Shown in pieces: positions 21,943 to 29,748 of a stretch of 44,800 nt of DNA (within the stretch, counting starts at the first letter, position 1; each line of letters starts with the position of its first letter). The notes below the pieces were generated by a model. That model was not told the DNA's origin and searched no databases. It worked only from the letters and a program-made list of their open reading frames with translations. The stretch spans positions 1 through 44,800 of the forward strand of contig JANORB010000085.1 in the NCBI GenBank assembly GCA_031415135.1. Reading direction: 5' to 3'. The stretch comes from LGRD01 sp031415135. Lineage in GTDB: Bacteria; Pseudomonadota; Gammaproteobacteria; Burkholderiales; Burkholderiaceae_C. The position numbers and the translations under genes are program-made.

Positions 21943-23763
21943 TCAGAAGGTGCGAACCTTGGGTGGGATCGACTCGGCCGTGATCGGCTGGAGGTTGACC
22001 GGCTTGTAGTCGAGCCGGTCACCGGCCGAGTACCACAGTGTGTGTTTCAGCCACTCCTCGTCATTGCGCCCGTTCGGATGCTCGGGCGAATCGGGATAGT
22101 CGTTGACGGTGTGCGCGCCGCGGCTCTCGTGCCGCGCCGCGGCCGACACCATCGTCGCCCGCGCGGCCTCGATCAGGTTCTCGACCTCCAGCGCCTCGAC
22201 CCGCGCGGTGTTGAACACCTTGGACTTGTCGGCCAGGTGGATGCCCTTGACACGTTCGGCCAGCGCGGCGATCTTGCTCACGCCCTCATCCATCGAGGCC
22301 TGGGTGCGGAACACACTGGCGTGCCACTGCATCGCCGCGCGGATGTCATTCGCCACGTCCTGCGCATACTCGCCGCCGCTGCTGCCATCGAGCCGGGCCA
22401 GCCGCGCCAACGTGGCGTCCGCAGCATCCGCAGGCAAGGGTTTGTGGCTCCGGTTCTTGAGCCCCGAGTCGACGATGTGGTTGCCGGCCGCGCGGCCGAA
22501 CACCAGCAGGTCGAGCAGCGAATTGGTGCCGAGCCGGTTTGCGCCGTGCACGCTGACGCAAGAACATTCACCGACCGCATACAGCCCGCCCACCACCGCA
22601 TTCGGGACGCCGTCTTTGGGGACCACAACCTGGCCGTGGATGTTGGTCGGGATGCCGCCCATCTGGTAGTGGATTGTCGGCACCACCGGAATCGGCTCCT
22701 TGGTCACATCGACATTGGCAAAGTTGTGGCCGATCTCGAACACGCTGGGCAGGCGCTTCATGATGGTGTCGGCGCCCAGGTGCGTCATGTCGAGCACCAC
22801 ATAGTCCTTGTCCGGGCCGCAGCCACGCCCTTCCTTGATCTCCTGGTCCATGCAGCGCGACACGAAGTCGCGCGGCGCCAGGTCTTTCAACGTGGGGGCG
22901 TAGCGCTCCATGAAGCGTTCGCCATTGCTGTTGCGAAGAATCGCCCCTTCGCCGCGGCAGCCTTCGGTCAGCAACACCCCCGCGCCAGCCACCGCCGTGG
23001 GGTGGAACTGCCAGAACTCCATGTCTTCGAGCGGAATGCCCGCGCGTGCGGCCATGCCCAGGCCGTCGCCGGTGTTGATGAAGGCGTTGGTCGACGCCGC
23101 GAAGATGCGGCCCGCACCGCCGGTGGCCAGCAGCACCGTCTTGGCTTCGAGGATTTGCAGCTCGCCGGTTTCCATTTCCATCGCGGTCACGCCGACCACG
23201 TCGCCGTCGGTGTCACGAATCAGGTCCAGCGCCATCCACTCGACAAAGAAGTTGGTGCGCGCCTTGACGTTTTGCTGGTACAGCGTGTGCAGCATCGCGT
23301 GGCCGGTGCGGTCGGCCGCGGCGCAGGCGCGCTGCACCGGTTTCTCGCCGTAGTTGGCGGTGTGGCCGCCGAACGGCCGCTGGTAGATCGTGCCGTCGGG
23401 GTTGCGGTCGAACGGCATGCCCAGGTGTTCGAGTTCGTACACCACCTTGGGCGCCTCGCGGCACATGAACTCGATCGCGTCCTGGTCGCCCAGCCAATCG
23501 GAGCCCTTGATGGTGTCGTAGAAATGGAAGTGCCAGTTGTCCTCGGACATGTTGCCCAGCGACGCGCCGATGCCGCCCTGCGCCGCCACCGTGTGCGAGC
23601 GGGTCGGGAACACCTTGGACAGCACCGCCACATTGAGCCCGGCGCGCGCCAGTTGCAGCGACGCGCGCATGCCCGAACCACCGGCGCCGACGATGACCAC
23701 GTCGAACCTGCGCCTGACGACTGACGATCCAACCGACGATCCCACCGCTGATCCAGCTTGCAT
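21943..23763 (-). CDS. sdhA: Succinate dehydrogenase flavoprotein subunit
   Basis: The catalytic subunit has 606 residues from the ATG at 23763, which overlaps the sdhD stop as TGATG. A longer in-frame extension is rejected because it overlies sdhD. The FAD-binding loop is VVIVGAGGSGMRASL, and the covalent FAD histidine is H57 in TRSHTVAAQGG. The active-site segment HQFHPT-like EFWQFHPTAVAG is present. The first 19 residues form a Ser/Gly/Val repeat from a short direct repeat in the DNA, and are probably disordered. Confidence 0.97.
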   Translation of the reverse strand: MQAGSAVGSSVGSSVVRRRFDVVIVGAGGSGMRASLQLARAGLNVAVLSKVFPTRSHTVAAQGGIGASLGNMSEDNWHFHFYDTIKGSDWLGDQDAIEFMCREAPKVVYELEHLGMPFDRNPDGTIYQRPFGGHTANYGEKPVQRACAAADRTGHAMLHTLYQQNVKARTNFFVEWMALDLIRDTDGDVVGVTAMEMETGELQILEAKTVLLATGGAGRIFAASTNAFINTGDGLGMAARAGIPLEDMEFWQFHPTAVAGAGVLLTEGCRGEGAILRNSNGERFMERYAPTLKDLAPRDFVSRCMDQEIKEGRGCGPDKDYVVLDMTHLGADTIMKRLPSVFEIGHNFANVDVTKEPIPVVPTIHYQMGGIPTNIHGQVVVPKDGVPNAVVGGLYAVGECSCVSVHGANRLGTNSLLDLLVFGRAAGNHIVDSGLKNRSHKPLPADAADATLARLARLDGSSGGEYAQDVANDIRAAMQWHASVFRTQASMDEGVSKIAALAERVKGIHLADKSKVFNTARVEALEVENLIEAARATMVSAAARHESRGAHTVNDYPDSPEHPNGRNDEEWLKHTLWYSAGDRLDYKPVNLQPITAESIPPKVRTF

Positions 23764-24125
23764 CAGAGCCTCCACAGAACCTGGATCGCCCAGCCGGCGC
23801 AAGCCGCCAGCCAGACGAGGGCGAACACCTGCAGCGCCAGCCGCAACACCATCGGCTTCACGTAGTCCATCAGGATGTCGCGCATGCCCACCCACGCGTG
23901 CACCAGCAGCGACACGATGACCACGAAAGTCAGCGCCTTCATCCACTGGCGCGAGAAGATGCCGGCCCATTTGTCGTAGCCCATCTCGGCGCCGAACAGC
24001 ACCTGGACGATGAGGGCCAGCGTGAACAACGCCATCAGCACCGCCGTCACCCGCTGCGAGAGCCAGTCGCGCAGTCCGTAGTGGGCGCCGACGACGATGC
24101 GGCGGGATCCGAAGTTGTCAGCCAT
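23763..24125 (-). CDS. sdhD: Succinate dehydrogenase membrane anchor subunit
   Basis: The protein has 120 residues and three predicted transmembrane helices, at about 30-48, 60-80 and 92-115. It starts MADNFGSRRIVVGAHYGLRDWL, as in beta-proteobacterial SdhD. With SdhC it forms the quinone site and heme pocket in the inner membrane; the LLVHAWVGMRDILMDYV segment carries the usual heme-side His. It lies between sdhC (12-base gap) and sdhA (one-base overlap). Confidence 0.93.
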   Translation of the reverse strand: MADNFGSRRIVVGAHYGLRDWLSQRVTAVLMALFTLALIVQVLFGAEMGYDKWAGIFSRQWMKALTFVVIVSLLVHAWVGMRDILMDYVKPMVLRLALQVFALVWLAACAGWAIQVLWRL

Positions 24126-24137
24126 GAATCGCGTACC

Positions 24138-24554
24138 TCAGAAGAACAGCTTGAAACCGAGCACCAGCGTCAACAGCCCGCTCATCACCAGCGTCACAAC
24201 CGCCGACCGGCGCCCGAATTCCTTGGTCACCGCGTGCGTGGCATCCATCCACAGGTGACGCACGCCGGCGATGAAATGGTGCAGGTAGGCCCAGATCAGC
24301 GCCAACGCGACCAGTTTGACAAACCAGCCGGCAAACCAGCCCGCTCCGGCGGTGAACACGGACACGAACTGGCCATAGGAGATTTCAGACGTGAGGCTGG
24401 TGTCGAACATCCACACGATGAACGGCATCAGCATGAACAACAACAACCCGCTGGCGCGGTGCAGGATGGACACGACGCCAGCCAGCGGAAGGCGGTACTG
24501 CAGCGCGTCGACCAGACGCATGGTTCCGGGTCGCTGTTTGAGGGCTTCAGGCAT
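24138..24554 (-). CDS. sdhC: Succinate dehydrogenase cytochrome b556 subunit
   Basis: The protein has 138 residues from the ATG at 24554 (MPEALKQRPGTMRLV). A start 14 codons earlier is possible but not conserved-looking. Three membrane helices are seen, with the SdhC signature YRLPLAGVVSILHRASG at the quinone site and HHFIAGVRHLWMD carrying the heme histidine. It is the first gene of the sdh operon. The 109 bases before it show no strong consensus promoter. Confidence 0.94.
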   Translation of the reverse strand: MPEALKQRPGTMRLVDALQYRLPLAGVVSILHRASGLLLFMLMPFIVWMFDTSLTSEISYGQFVSVFTAGAGWFAGWFVKLVALALIWAYLHHFIAGVRHLWMDATHAVTKEFGRRSAVVTLVMSGLLTLVLGFKLFF

Positions 24555-24663
24555 ACCGTACCTTGTTGTGACACCGGGCAAGAAACCCGACGCCATTGTG
24601 GTTCTGATTATTGCATTGCAGCAAAGTCGCGCCGAACTCCCAGCCGGGCATTTTGCGCAGGGC

Positions 24664-25443
24664 TCAGTTCAGCTCATTGCGATAGTGGTGGGTCGCCGTG
24701 TTGTAAAGGCCGCGCCGCAATTCCACCGGCCTGTCGCCGTAGGTCAGCGACAGCCGCTCCACGCCCAGCAGCGGCGCGCCGACGGGCAGCTCCAGCAGCT
24801 CGGCGGCTGAAGGCTCAGCGGCGACCGCGCGGATTTTTTCTTCGGCGCGAATCATGCGCACGCCGAACTCGGCCTCGAACAGGCCGTACATCGGGCCGCG
24901 ATAGCCGCTCAGGCGCTCGGCGGTGAGCCCCTTGAACAAGGCGCCCGGCAGCCAGATGTCGTCCAGCACCACCGGGCTGCCGCGAAACGACAGCAGCCTG
25001 CGCACCTGAACCACCGCCTCGCCAGGCTGCATCGCAAGCGCGCGGGCCACGTCGGCGGGCGCGCGCATGCGCCGGCAATCGATGAACCGCCGGTCCATGC
25101 GGCCCGGGTCGCCATCGTCGGGCTTGAGGCGCAGGAAGCGGAACTGGACCTTCTCTTCCGCATGCGTTGCAACGAAGGTGCCCTTGCCCTGCCGGCGCAC
25201 CAACAGGTTCTCGGCCGCCAGTTCATCGACCGCCTTGCGCACCGTTCCCTGGCTCACCTTGAAGCGCGCCGCCAACTCCATTTCGCTGGGGATCGCCTCG
25301 CCGGGGCGCCACTCGCCGGCTTGCAAACCGCGCGTCATCGACGCCTTGACCTGCTGGTACAGCGGGCTGAACGAGGGCGCATCATCGTCCGGCCCACGCG
25401 GCGGCGAGATCCAGGAGGCGGATGAAGGGGGGTTGGCAGACAT
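24664..25443 (-). CDS. GntR-family transcriptional regulator, HutC type
   Basis: The protein has 259 residues from the ATG at 25443. A winged helix-turn-helix lies at about 27-95 (SPLYQQVKASMTRGL, IPSEMELAARFKVSQGTVRKAV, RQGKGTFV). A UTRA ligand-binding domain follows at about 110-250. HutC-type regulators bind small metabolites and palindromic operators. It is upstream of and co-directional with sdhCDAB and divergent from mdh, so control of TCA genes and of itself is a fair inference. The ligand is unknown. A 14-bp palindrome lies 52 bases before its start. Confidence 0.9.
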   Translation of the reverse strand: MSANPPSSASWISPPRGPDDDAPSFSPLYQQVKASMTRGLQAGEWRPGEAIPSEMELAARFKVSQGTVRKAVDELAAENLLVRRQGKGTFVATHAEEKVQFRFLRLKPDDGDPGRMDRRFIDCRRMRAPADVARALAMQPGEAVVQVRRLLSFRGSPVVLDDIWLPGALFKGLTAERLSGYRGPMYGLFEAEFGVRMIRAEEKIRAVAAEPSAAELLELPVGAPLLGVERLSLTYGDRPVELRRGLYNTATHHYRNELN

Positions 25444-25494
25444 GTTCCACATTGCAGCACAGCCCACGCGTCGCGTCCATGACGGCTGATTGAT

Positions 25495-25508
25495 GTCTTG
25501 TATAAGAC
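25495..25508. promoter_or_regulatory. Palindrome GTCTTGTATAAGAC, candidate GntR operator
   Basis: Five-base arms GTCTT/AAGAC flank a GTAT centre, located in the 220-base divergent gntR-mdh gap. It fits the loose GT...AC operator pattern of GntR/HutC proteins. Its reverse strand contains TATACA, which could be the -10 of gntR and so allow autorepression. The rest of the gap (25444-25663) has a TACACT at 25577-25582 that may be the mdh -10 box. Confidence 0.45.
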
Positions 25509-25663
25509 CAATGAATGCGTGCCAATGGCGCGGTTGGCGAGCCCATGATCGAGCCCGGGCCGGCTTGCGATTGGCCTACACTTTGGGCCCTCGCGGCGCC
25601 TTGCGGCACCCCCGACGCGTCACCCCGCCCGAACCTTTCACCCCCTTCCCCCGGAGATCCGCC

Positions 25664-26650
25664 ATGAGCAAAAAACCCGTTCGAGTCGCCGTGACCGGCG
25701 CCGCCGGCCAGATCGGCTACGCCTTGTTGTTCCGAATTGCCTCGGGCGAGATGCTGGGGCGTGACCAACCCGTCATCCTGCAATTGCTGGAGATTCCCGA
25801 CGAGAAGGCGCAAAAGGCACTCAAGGGCGTGATGATGGAACTGGACGACTGTGCTTTCCCGCTGCTGGCCGGCATGCAAGCGCACGGCGACGCGATGACC
25901 GCCTTCAAGGACACCGACTACGCGCTGCTGGTGGGTGCCCGGCCGCGCGGCCCCGGCATGGAACGCAAGGACCTGCTGGCCGCCAACGCGCAGATCTTCA
26001 CCTCGCAAGGCAAGGCCTTGAACGCGGTGGCCAGCCGCGATGTGCGGGTGCTGGTGGTGGGCAACCCGGCCAACACCAATGCCTACATCGCGATGAAAAG
26101 CGCGCCCGACCTGGCGCGCAAGAATTTCACCGCCATGCTGCGCCTGGACCACAACCGCGCCGCATCGCAAATTGCCGCCAAGACCGGCAAGCCGGTGTCG
26201 AGCATCGAGAAGCTCGCGGTGTGGGGCAACCACTCACCCACCATGTATGCCGACTACCGCTTTGCGACCATCGACGGCCAGAACGTGAAGTCCATGATCA
26301 ACGACGATGCGTGGAACAAGGACGTCGTCCTGCCCACGGTGGGCACGCGCGGTGCTGCGATCATCGAAGCGCGCGGCTTGTCGTCGGCCGCGTCGGCCGC
26401 CAACGCGGCGATCGACCACATGCGCGACTGGGCGCTGGGCAGCCATGGCAAATGGGTCACGATGGGGATAGCGTCGAACGGCGACTACGGCATCCCCAAG
26501 GACGTGATGTTCGGCTACCCGGTCACGACCGCCGCGGGCGAATACACGCTCGTCGAAGGGCTGCCGATCGACGCCTTCAGCCAGGAGCGGATCAACCTGA
26601 CGCTGAAGGAATTGCTCGAAGAGCAAGAAGGCGTGAAGCACTTGCTCTGA
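25664..26650 (+). CDS. mdh: Malate dehydrogenase (NAD)
   Basis: The enzyme has 328 residues from the ATG at 25664, preceded by CGGAGA at good spacing. In-frame starts up to 174 bases earlier lie in the promoter gap and are rejected. It oxidises malate to oxaloacetate in the TCA cycle. It is of the group-2 type similar to cytosolic and beta-proteobacterial enzymes. The NAD loop is VTGAAGQIGYAL, the NAD/substrate segment VVGNPANTNA, and the catalytic histidine H190 in WGNHSPTM. It is divergent from the GntR gene. Confidence 0.96.
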   Translation: MSKKPVRVAVTGAAGQIGYALLFRIASGEMLGRDQPVILQLLEIPDEKAQKALKGVMMELDDCAFPLLAGMQAHGDAMTAFKDTDYALLVGARPRGPGMERKDLLAANAQIFTSQGKALNAVASRDVRVLVVGNPANTNAYIAMKSAPDLARKNFTAMLRLDHNRAASQIAAKTGKPVSSIEKLAVWGNHSPTMYADYRFATIDGQNVKSMINDDAWNKDVVLPTVGTRGAAIIEARGLSSAASAANAAIDHMRDWALGSHGKWVTMGIASNGDYGIPKDVMFGYPVTTAAGEYTLVEGLPIDAFSQERINLTLKELLEEQEGVKHLL

Positions 26651-26660
26651 GCCCGCTCGC

Positions 26661-26684
26661 GGGGCGGCGCCTGAGCGCCGACCC
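26661..26684 (+). terminator. GC hairpin after mdh
   Basis: A 6-bp perfect stem (CGGCGC at 26665-26670, GCGCCG at 26675-26680, loop CTGA) begins 15 bases past the mdh stop. It has no U-run. The core CTGAGCGCCG also occurs in the hairpin at 41519-41550. The remaining gap to 26750 holds a good GGAGG for the next gene and no other feature. Confidence 0.35.
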
Positions 26685-26750
26685 GTGGCTGGCGCACGCC
26701 AGGGCCGCTCCCAAGGCGAATAGCGCAGTGCGCAGCACGGAGGTTGCCTG

Positions 26751-27758
26751 ATGAGCCGCACCCGGATCCACCCTCGCGACGCCTTGTTCGAGGCCGAGGA
26801 TTTGTTGCCCGCCCTGCCGGTGTGCGACCACTATTGCGGCGTCGAGGCGCGCATGCGCAAGAGCCTGGCACTGCAGGCCGAACTCGGGCCGGTGTTCGAT
26901 GTGACGCTCGATTGCGAAGACGGTGCGCCCATGGGCGGCGAGTCCGAGCACGCGCTGCTGGTGGCCGAGATCCTGATGTCCGGCCTGAACCATCACGGCC
27001 GCGTCGGCGCACGGGTGCACCCGGTGGGCCACCCCTCGTTCGAGCAAGACCTGGACACGCTGATCGGCCGCGCCGGTGGCCGACTGGCCTACCTGATGAT
27101 CCCCAAGCCGCTCGGCGCGGACGACGTGCGGCTCGCCTGCGATGTGGTCGATCACCTGACGCATGTGCATGGCCACACCCGCTCGATCCCCGTGCACGTG
27201 CTGGTCGAGACCCACGGTGCGCTGCGCGAGGTGGCGCAGATCGCGGCCCACCCGCGGGTCGAATCGATTTCCTTCGGCCTGATGGACTTCGTCTCGGCGC
27301 ATCGCGGCGCCATCCCCGCGTCCGCGATGAGCGCGGCCGGCCAGTTCAGCCACCCGCTGGTGCTGCGGGCCAAACTCGAGATCGCGGCCGCTTGCCATGC
27401 TTTTGGCAAGACCCCGTCGCACAGCGTGGTGACCGAGTTCACCGACCGCCACGCCCTTGCCGACGCCGCCGGCAAAGCCTGCCGTGAACTGGGCTTCACC
27501 CGCATGTGGAGCATTCACCCGAACCAGATTCGACCCATCGTCGAGGCATTTGCGCCGAGCGCCGCCGAAGTCGACCAGGCCATCGAGATCATCCACGCGG
27601 CCCAGGCTGCCGACTGGGCGCCCACGCGCCAGCGCGACACGCTGCACGACCGCGCCAGCTACCGCTATTTTTGGCGCGTGCTCGAACGCGCCAGGCGCAC
27701 CGGCGCGCCGCTTCCCGCCGAGGTCGAGCAGGACTTCTTTCCTCCAACGCCCGGGTAA
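26751..27758 (+). CDS. HpcH/HpaI aldolase / CitE-like CoA-ester lyase
   Basis: This is a TIM-barrel protein of 335 residues with GGAGG seven bases before the ATG. The metal and acid segments of the CitE/malyl-CoA lyase group are seen: DVTLDCEDGAP, VHVLVETHGAL and FGLMDFVSAHRG. Family members cleave or form malyl-, citramalyl- or citryl-CoA type esters, or act as aldolases. The linkage to mdh suggests a role around malate or glyoxylate, but the substrate cannot be read from sequence. Citrate lyase itself is unlikely because citD and citF are absent. Confidence 0.85.
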   Translation: MSRTRIHPRDALFEAEDLLPALPVCDHYCGVEARMRKSLALQAELGPVFDVTLDCEDGAPMGGESEHALLVAEILMSGLNHHGRVGARVHPVGHPSFEQDLDTLIGRAGGRLAYLMIPKPLGADDVRLACDVVDHLTHVHGHTRSIPVHVLVETHGALREVAQIAAHPRVESISFGLMDFVSAHRGAIPASAMSAAGQFSHPLVLRAKLEIAAACHAFGKTPSHSVVTEFTDRHALADAAGKACRELGFTRMWSIHPNQIRPIVEAFAPSAAEVDQAIEIIHAAQAADWAPTRQRDTLHDRASYRYFWRVLERARRTGAPLPAEVEQDFFPPTPG

Positions 27759-27893
27759 TCCGCCTGGATTTCAACGAATCGGCCCGGGGCGTGCGGCAAT
27801 TCCGCCGCGCTGCGGATTGTTTCATTTGAGGCGGCATCTGTAACCGGGCGGCCCTTCACAATCGGGCCCCGTGTTTTACCGAGAGTACCCCCC

Positions 27894-28400
27894 ATGACCA
27901 AGATCTCCCATCTCGCGCTCGCCGCCGCGTTGACACTCAGCCTGGTTCACCTGCAGGCCAGCGCCCAGGCGACCACCCCGGCCAAACCGGCGGCCCAGAA
28001 ACCGGCCCAGAAACCGGCCAATGCGCCGGCCAAATCAAAGGCCAAGGCCGCAGCGCCCGCTGACCAACCGCTGGCAGCCGCCGACCAAACTCAGCTCGAT
28101 GCGGCGGAACGCACCTACTTCGGCAAGTACGCCTGTGAACTGGACCAGTCCATCGACGTCGGCATGAACCCGAAAACACCCGGATACGTCGACGTGACGT
28201 TCAAAAACAAGACGGCCACGATGAAGCCCATCGTCTCGTCGACCGGCGCGCTGCGCCTTGAAGACGTGAAGGGCGGCATGCTGCTGATTCAGATCGCCAA
28301 CAAGTCCATGATGATGGACACGAAGGTGGGCCAGCGTGTGGTCGACGGTTGTGTTCACGAAAAGCAGCGCGCCGCTGCCGCACTGGCCGGCAAGTCCTGA
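27894..28400 (+). CDS. Small exported protein, possible MliC-like fold
   Basis: The protein has 168 residues. A signal peptide is clear (MTKISHLALAAALTLSLVHL, cleavage near ASAQA). A Lys/Ala/Pro-rich linker follows to about residue 60, and then a domain of about 100 residues with two cysteines (KYACEL and VDGCVH). One beta-rich domain with an early and a late Cys and a T-x-G-A-LRLED segment loosely recalls MliC/PliC lysozyme inhibitors. That is inference from pattern only. I do not recognise a named family with certainty. It is probably periplasmic. Confidence 0.7.
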   Translation: MTKISHLALAAALTLSLVHLQASAQATTPAKPAAQKPAQKPANAPAKSKAKAAAPADQPLAAADQTQLDAAERTYFGKYACELDQSIDVGMNPKTPGYVDVTFKNKTATMKPIVSSTGALRLEDVKGGMLLIQIANKSMMMDTKVGQRVVDGCVHEKQRAAAALAGKS

Positions 28401-28434
28401 GTCGCTGGACCGGCTGACCTGGCCGGCGGCCGCA

Positions 28435-29637
28435 TCACCAGTTGGCCTCACGCTCCGGCGTGGCGCCGATGCGGTGGATGGACAGGTCGGCGCCGTCGAA
28501 TTCCTCTTCCAGCGTCAGCCGCAACGGTGTCACGAGCTTGATGCCGCCGTAGACCATCAGCCCGGCGACCAGCGCCCAGCCGATGCCCATCAGCGTGCCG
28601 ACGAGTTGCGCGCCGACGCTGACGCCGCCCATGCCCCCGAGTGCTTGCGCGCCGAAGATGCCGCAGGCGATGCCGCCCCACGCGCCGCACAGGCCGTGCA
28701 GCGGCCAGACACCGAGCACGTCGTCGATCTTCCAGCGGTTCTGCGTCAGCGTGAACATCGAGACGAAGATCGCGCTCGCCACACCGCCCACCACCAGCGC
28801 GCCGGCCGGGTGCATCACATCGGACCCCGCGCACACCGCCACCAGCCCGGCCAGCGGGCCGTTGTGGACGAAGCCCGGGTCATTGCGGCCCAGCAGCGTG
28901 GCCACCAGCGTGCCGCCGGCCATCGCCATCAGCGAATTGACCGCCACCAGGCCGGAGATCTTGTCGATCGTCTGCGCGCTCATCACGTTGAAGCCGAACC
29001 AGCCGACCGCCAGCACCCAGGCGCCCAGCGCCAGGAACGGAATGCTCGACGGCGGGTGCGCGCTGATGCCACCGTCCTTGCGGTAGCGGTTGCTGCGCGC
29101 GCCGAGCAAGACCACCGCGACCAGGCCGACCCAGCCTCCGAAGGTGTGCACCACCACGCTGCCGGCGAAGTCGTGGAACTCGGCACCCGTCAGGTCCTTG
29201 ATCCAGCCCTGCACGCCGAACCGGGCGCCCCACACGGCGCCTTCGAGCAGCGGATACGCCAGCCCGACGAGCACGGCGGTGGCCACCAGTTGCGGCCCGA
29301 AACGCGCACGCTCGGCGATGCCGCCCGAGACGATGGCGGGAATAGCCGCCGCAAAGGTCAGCAGGAAGAAGAACTTGACCAGCTCGTAGCCGTTTTTCTG
29401 CGCCAGTGACTCGGCGCCGGTTAGGAACCCGACGCCATAGGCCACGGTGAAGCCGATGAAGAAGTACGCGATCGTCGAGACCGAAAAGTCGACCATGATC
29501 TTGACGAGCGCATTGACCTGGTTCTTCTTGCGCACCGTGCCGAGTTCGAGGAATGCAAAACCGGCGTGCATCGCCAGCACCATGATGGCGCCCAACAAAA
29601 TGAACAGGGCGTCCGTGCCCTGTTTGACTTGATCCAT
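28435..29637 (-). CDS. amt: Ammonium transporter
   Basis: This inner-membrane Amt/MEP/Rh channel has 400 residues from the ATG at 29637 (MDQVKQGTDALF). A longer frame upstream is not conserved. About eleven hydrophobic helices are visible. The twin histidines of the pore are in VVHTFGGWVG and PLHGLCGAWGG. No signal peptide is apparent, so it resembles Amt proteins lacking the cleaved leader of E. coli AmtB. No glnK is adjacent, although PII partners usually regulate this family. It is convergent with the preceding exported protein. Confidence 0.93.
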   Translation of the reverse strand: MDQVKQGTDALFILLGAIMVLAMHAGFAFLELGTVRKKNQVNALVKIMVDFSVSTIAYFFIGFTVAYGVGFLTGAESLAQKNGYELVKFFFLLTFAAAIPAIVSGGIAERARFGPQLVATAVLVGLAYPLLEGAVWGARFGVQGWIKDLTGAEFHDFAGSVVVHTFGGWVGLVAVVLLGARSNRYRKDGGISAHPPSSIPFLALGAWVLAVGWFGFNVMSAQTIDKISGLVAVNSLMAMAGGTLVATLLGRNDPGFVHNGPLAGLVAVCAGSDVMHPAGALVVGGVASAIFVSMFTLTQNRWKIDDVLGVWPLHGLCGAWGGIACGIFGAQALGGMGGVSVGAQLVGTLMGIGWALVAGLMVYGGIKLVTPLRLTLEEEFDGADLSIHRIGATPEREANW

Positions 29638-29669
29638 GCTTGTCTCCGCTTTGTTCTTGTTTGGCGCCT

Positions 29670-29699
29670 CTTGCACCATGCAAGACTGCCATCGCACCA
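29670..29699 (-). promoter_or_regulatory. Inverted and direct repeats upstream of amt
   Basis: A perfect inverted repeat CTTGCA-CCA-TGCAAG spans 29670-29684, 33 bases before the amt start. GCACCA is also repeated at 29673-29678 and 29694-29699, exactly 21 bases apart, or two helical turns. GCACCA resembles one half of NtrC sites, but a full NtrC dyad or sigma-54 -24/-12 pair is not seen. It may be an operator. Confidence 0.35.
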
Positions 29700-29748
29700 C
29701 AACGCTGATTATTGCGCCTCGTTTGCTGCGCTGAAGGCGGGGCTCCGA

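Noticed and set aside
21091..23724. 877-codon plus-strand frame opposite sdhB and sdhA
   Set aside because: It is rich in His, Arg, Val and Gly and mirrors third-position GC bias; the minus strand holds full sdhA and sdhB.
29638..29748. Sigma-54 promoter of amt
   Set aside because: TGGCAG and TTGCA are present but GG and GC are 7 bases apart, not the required 10.
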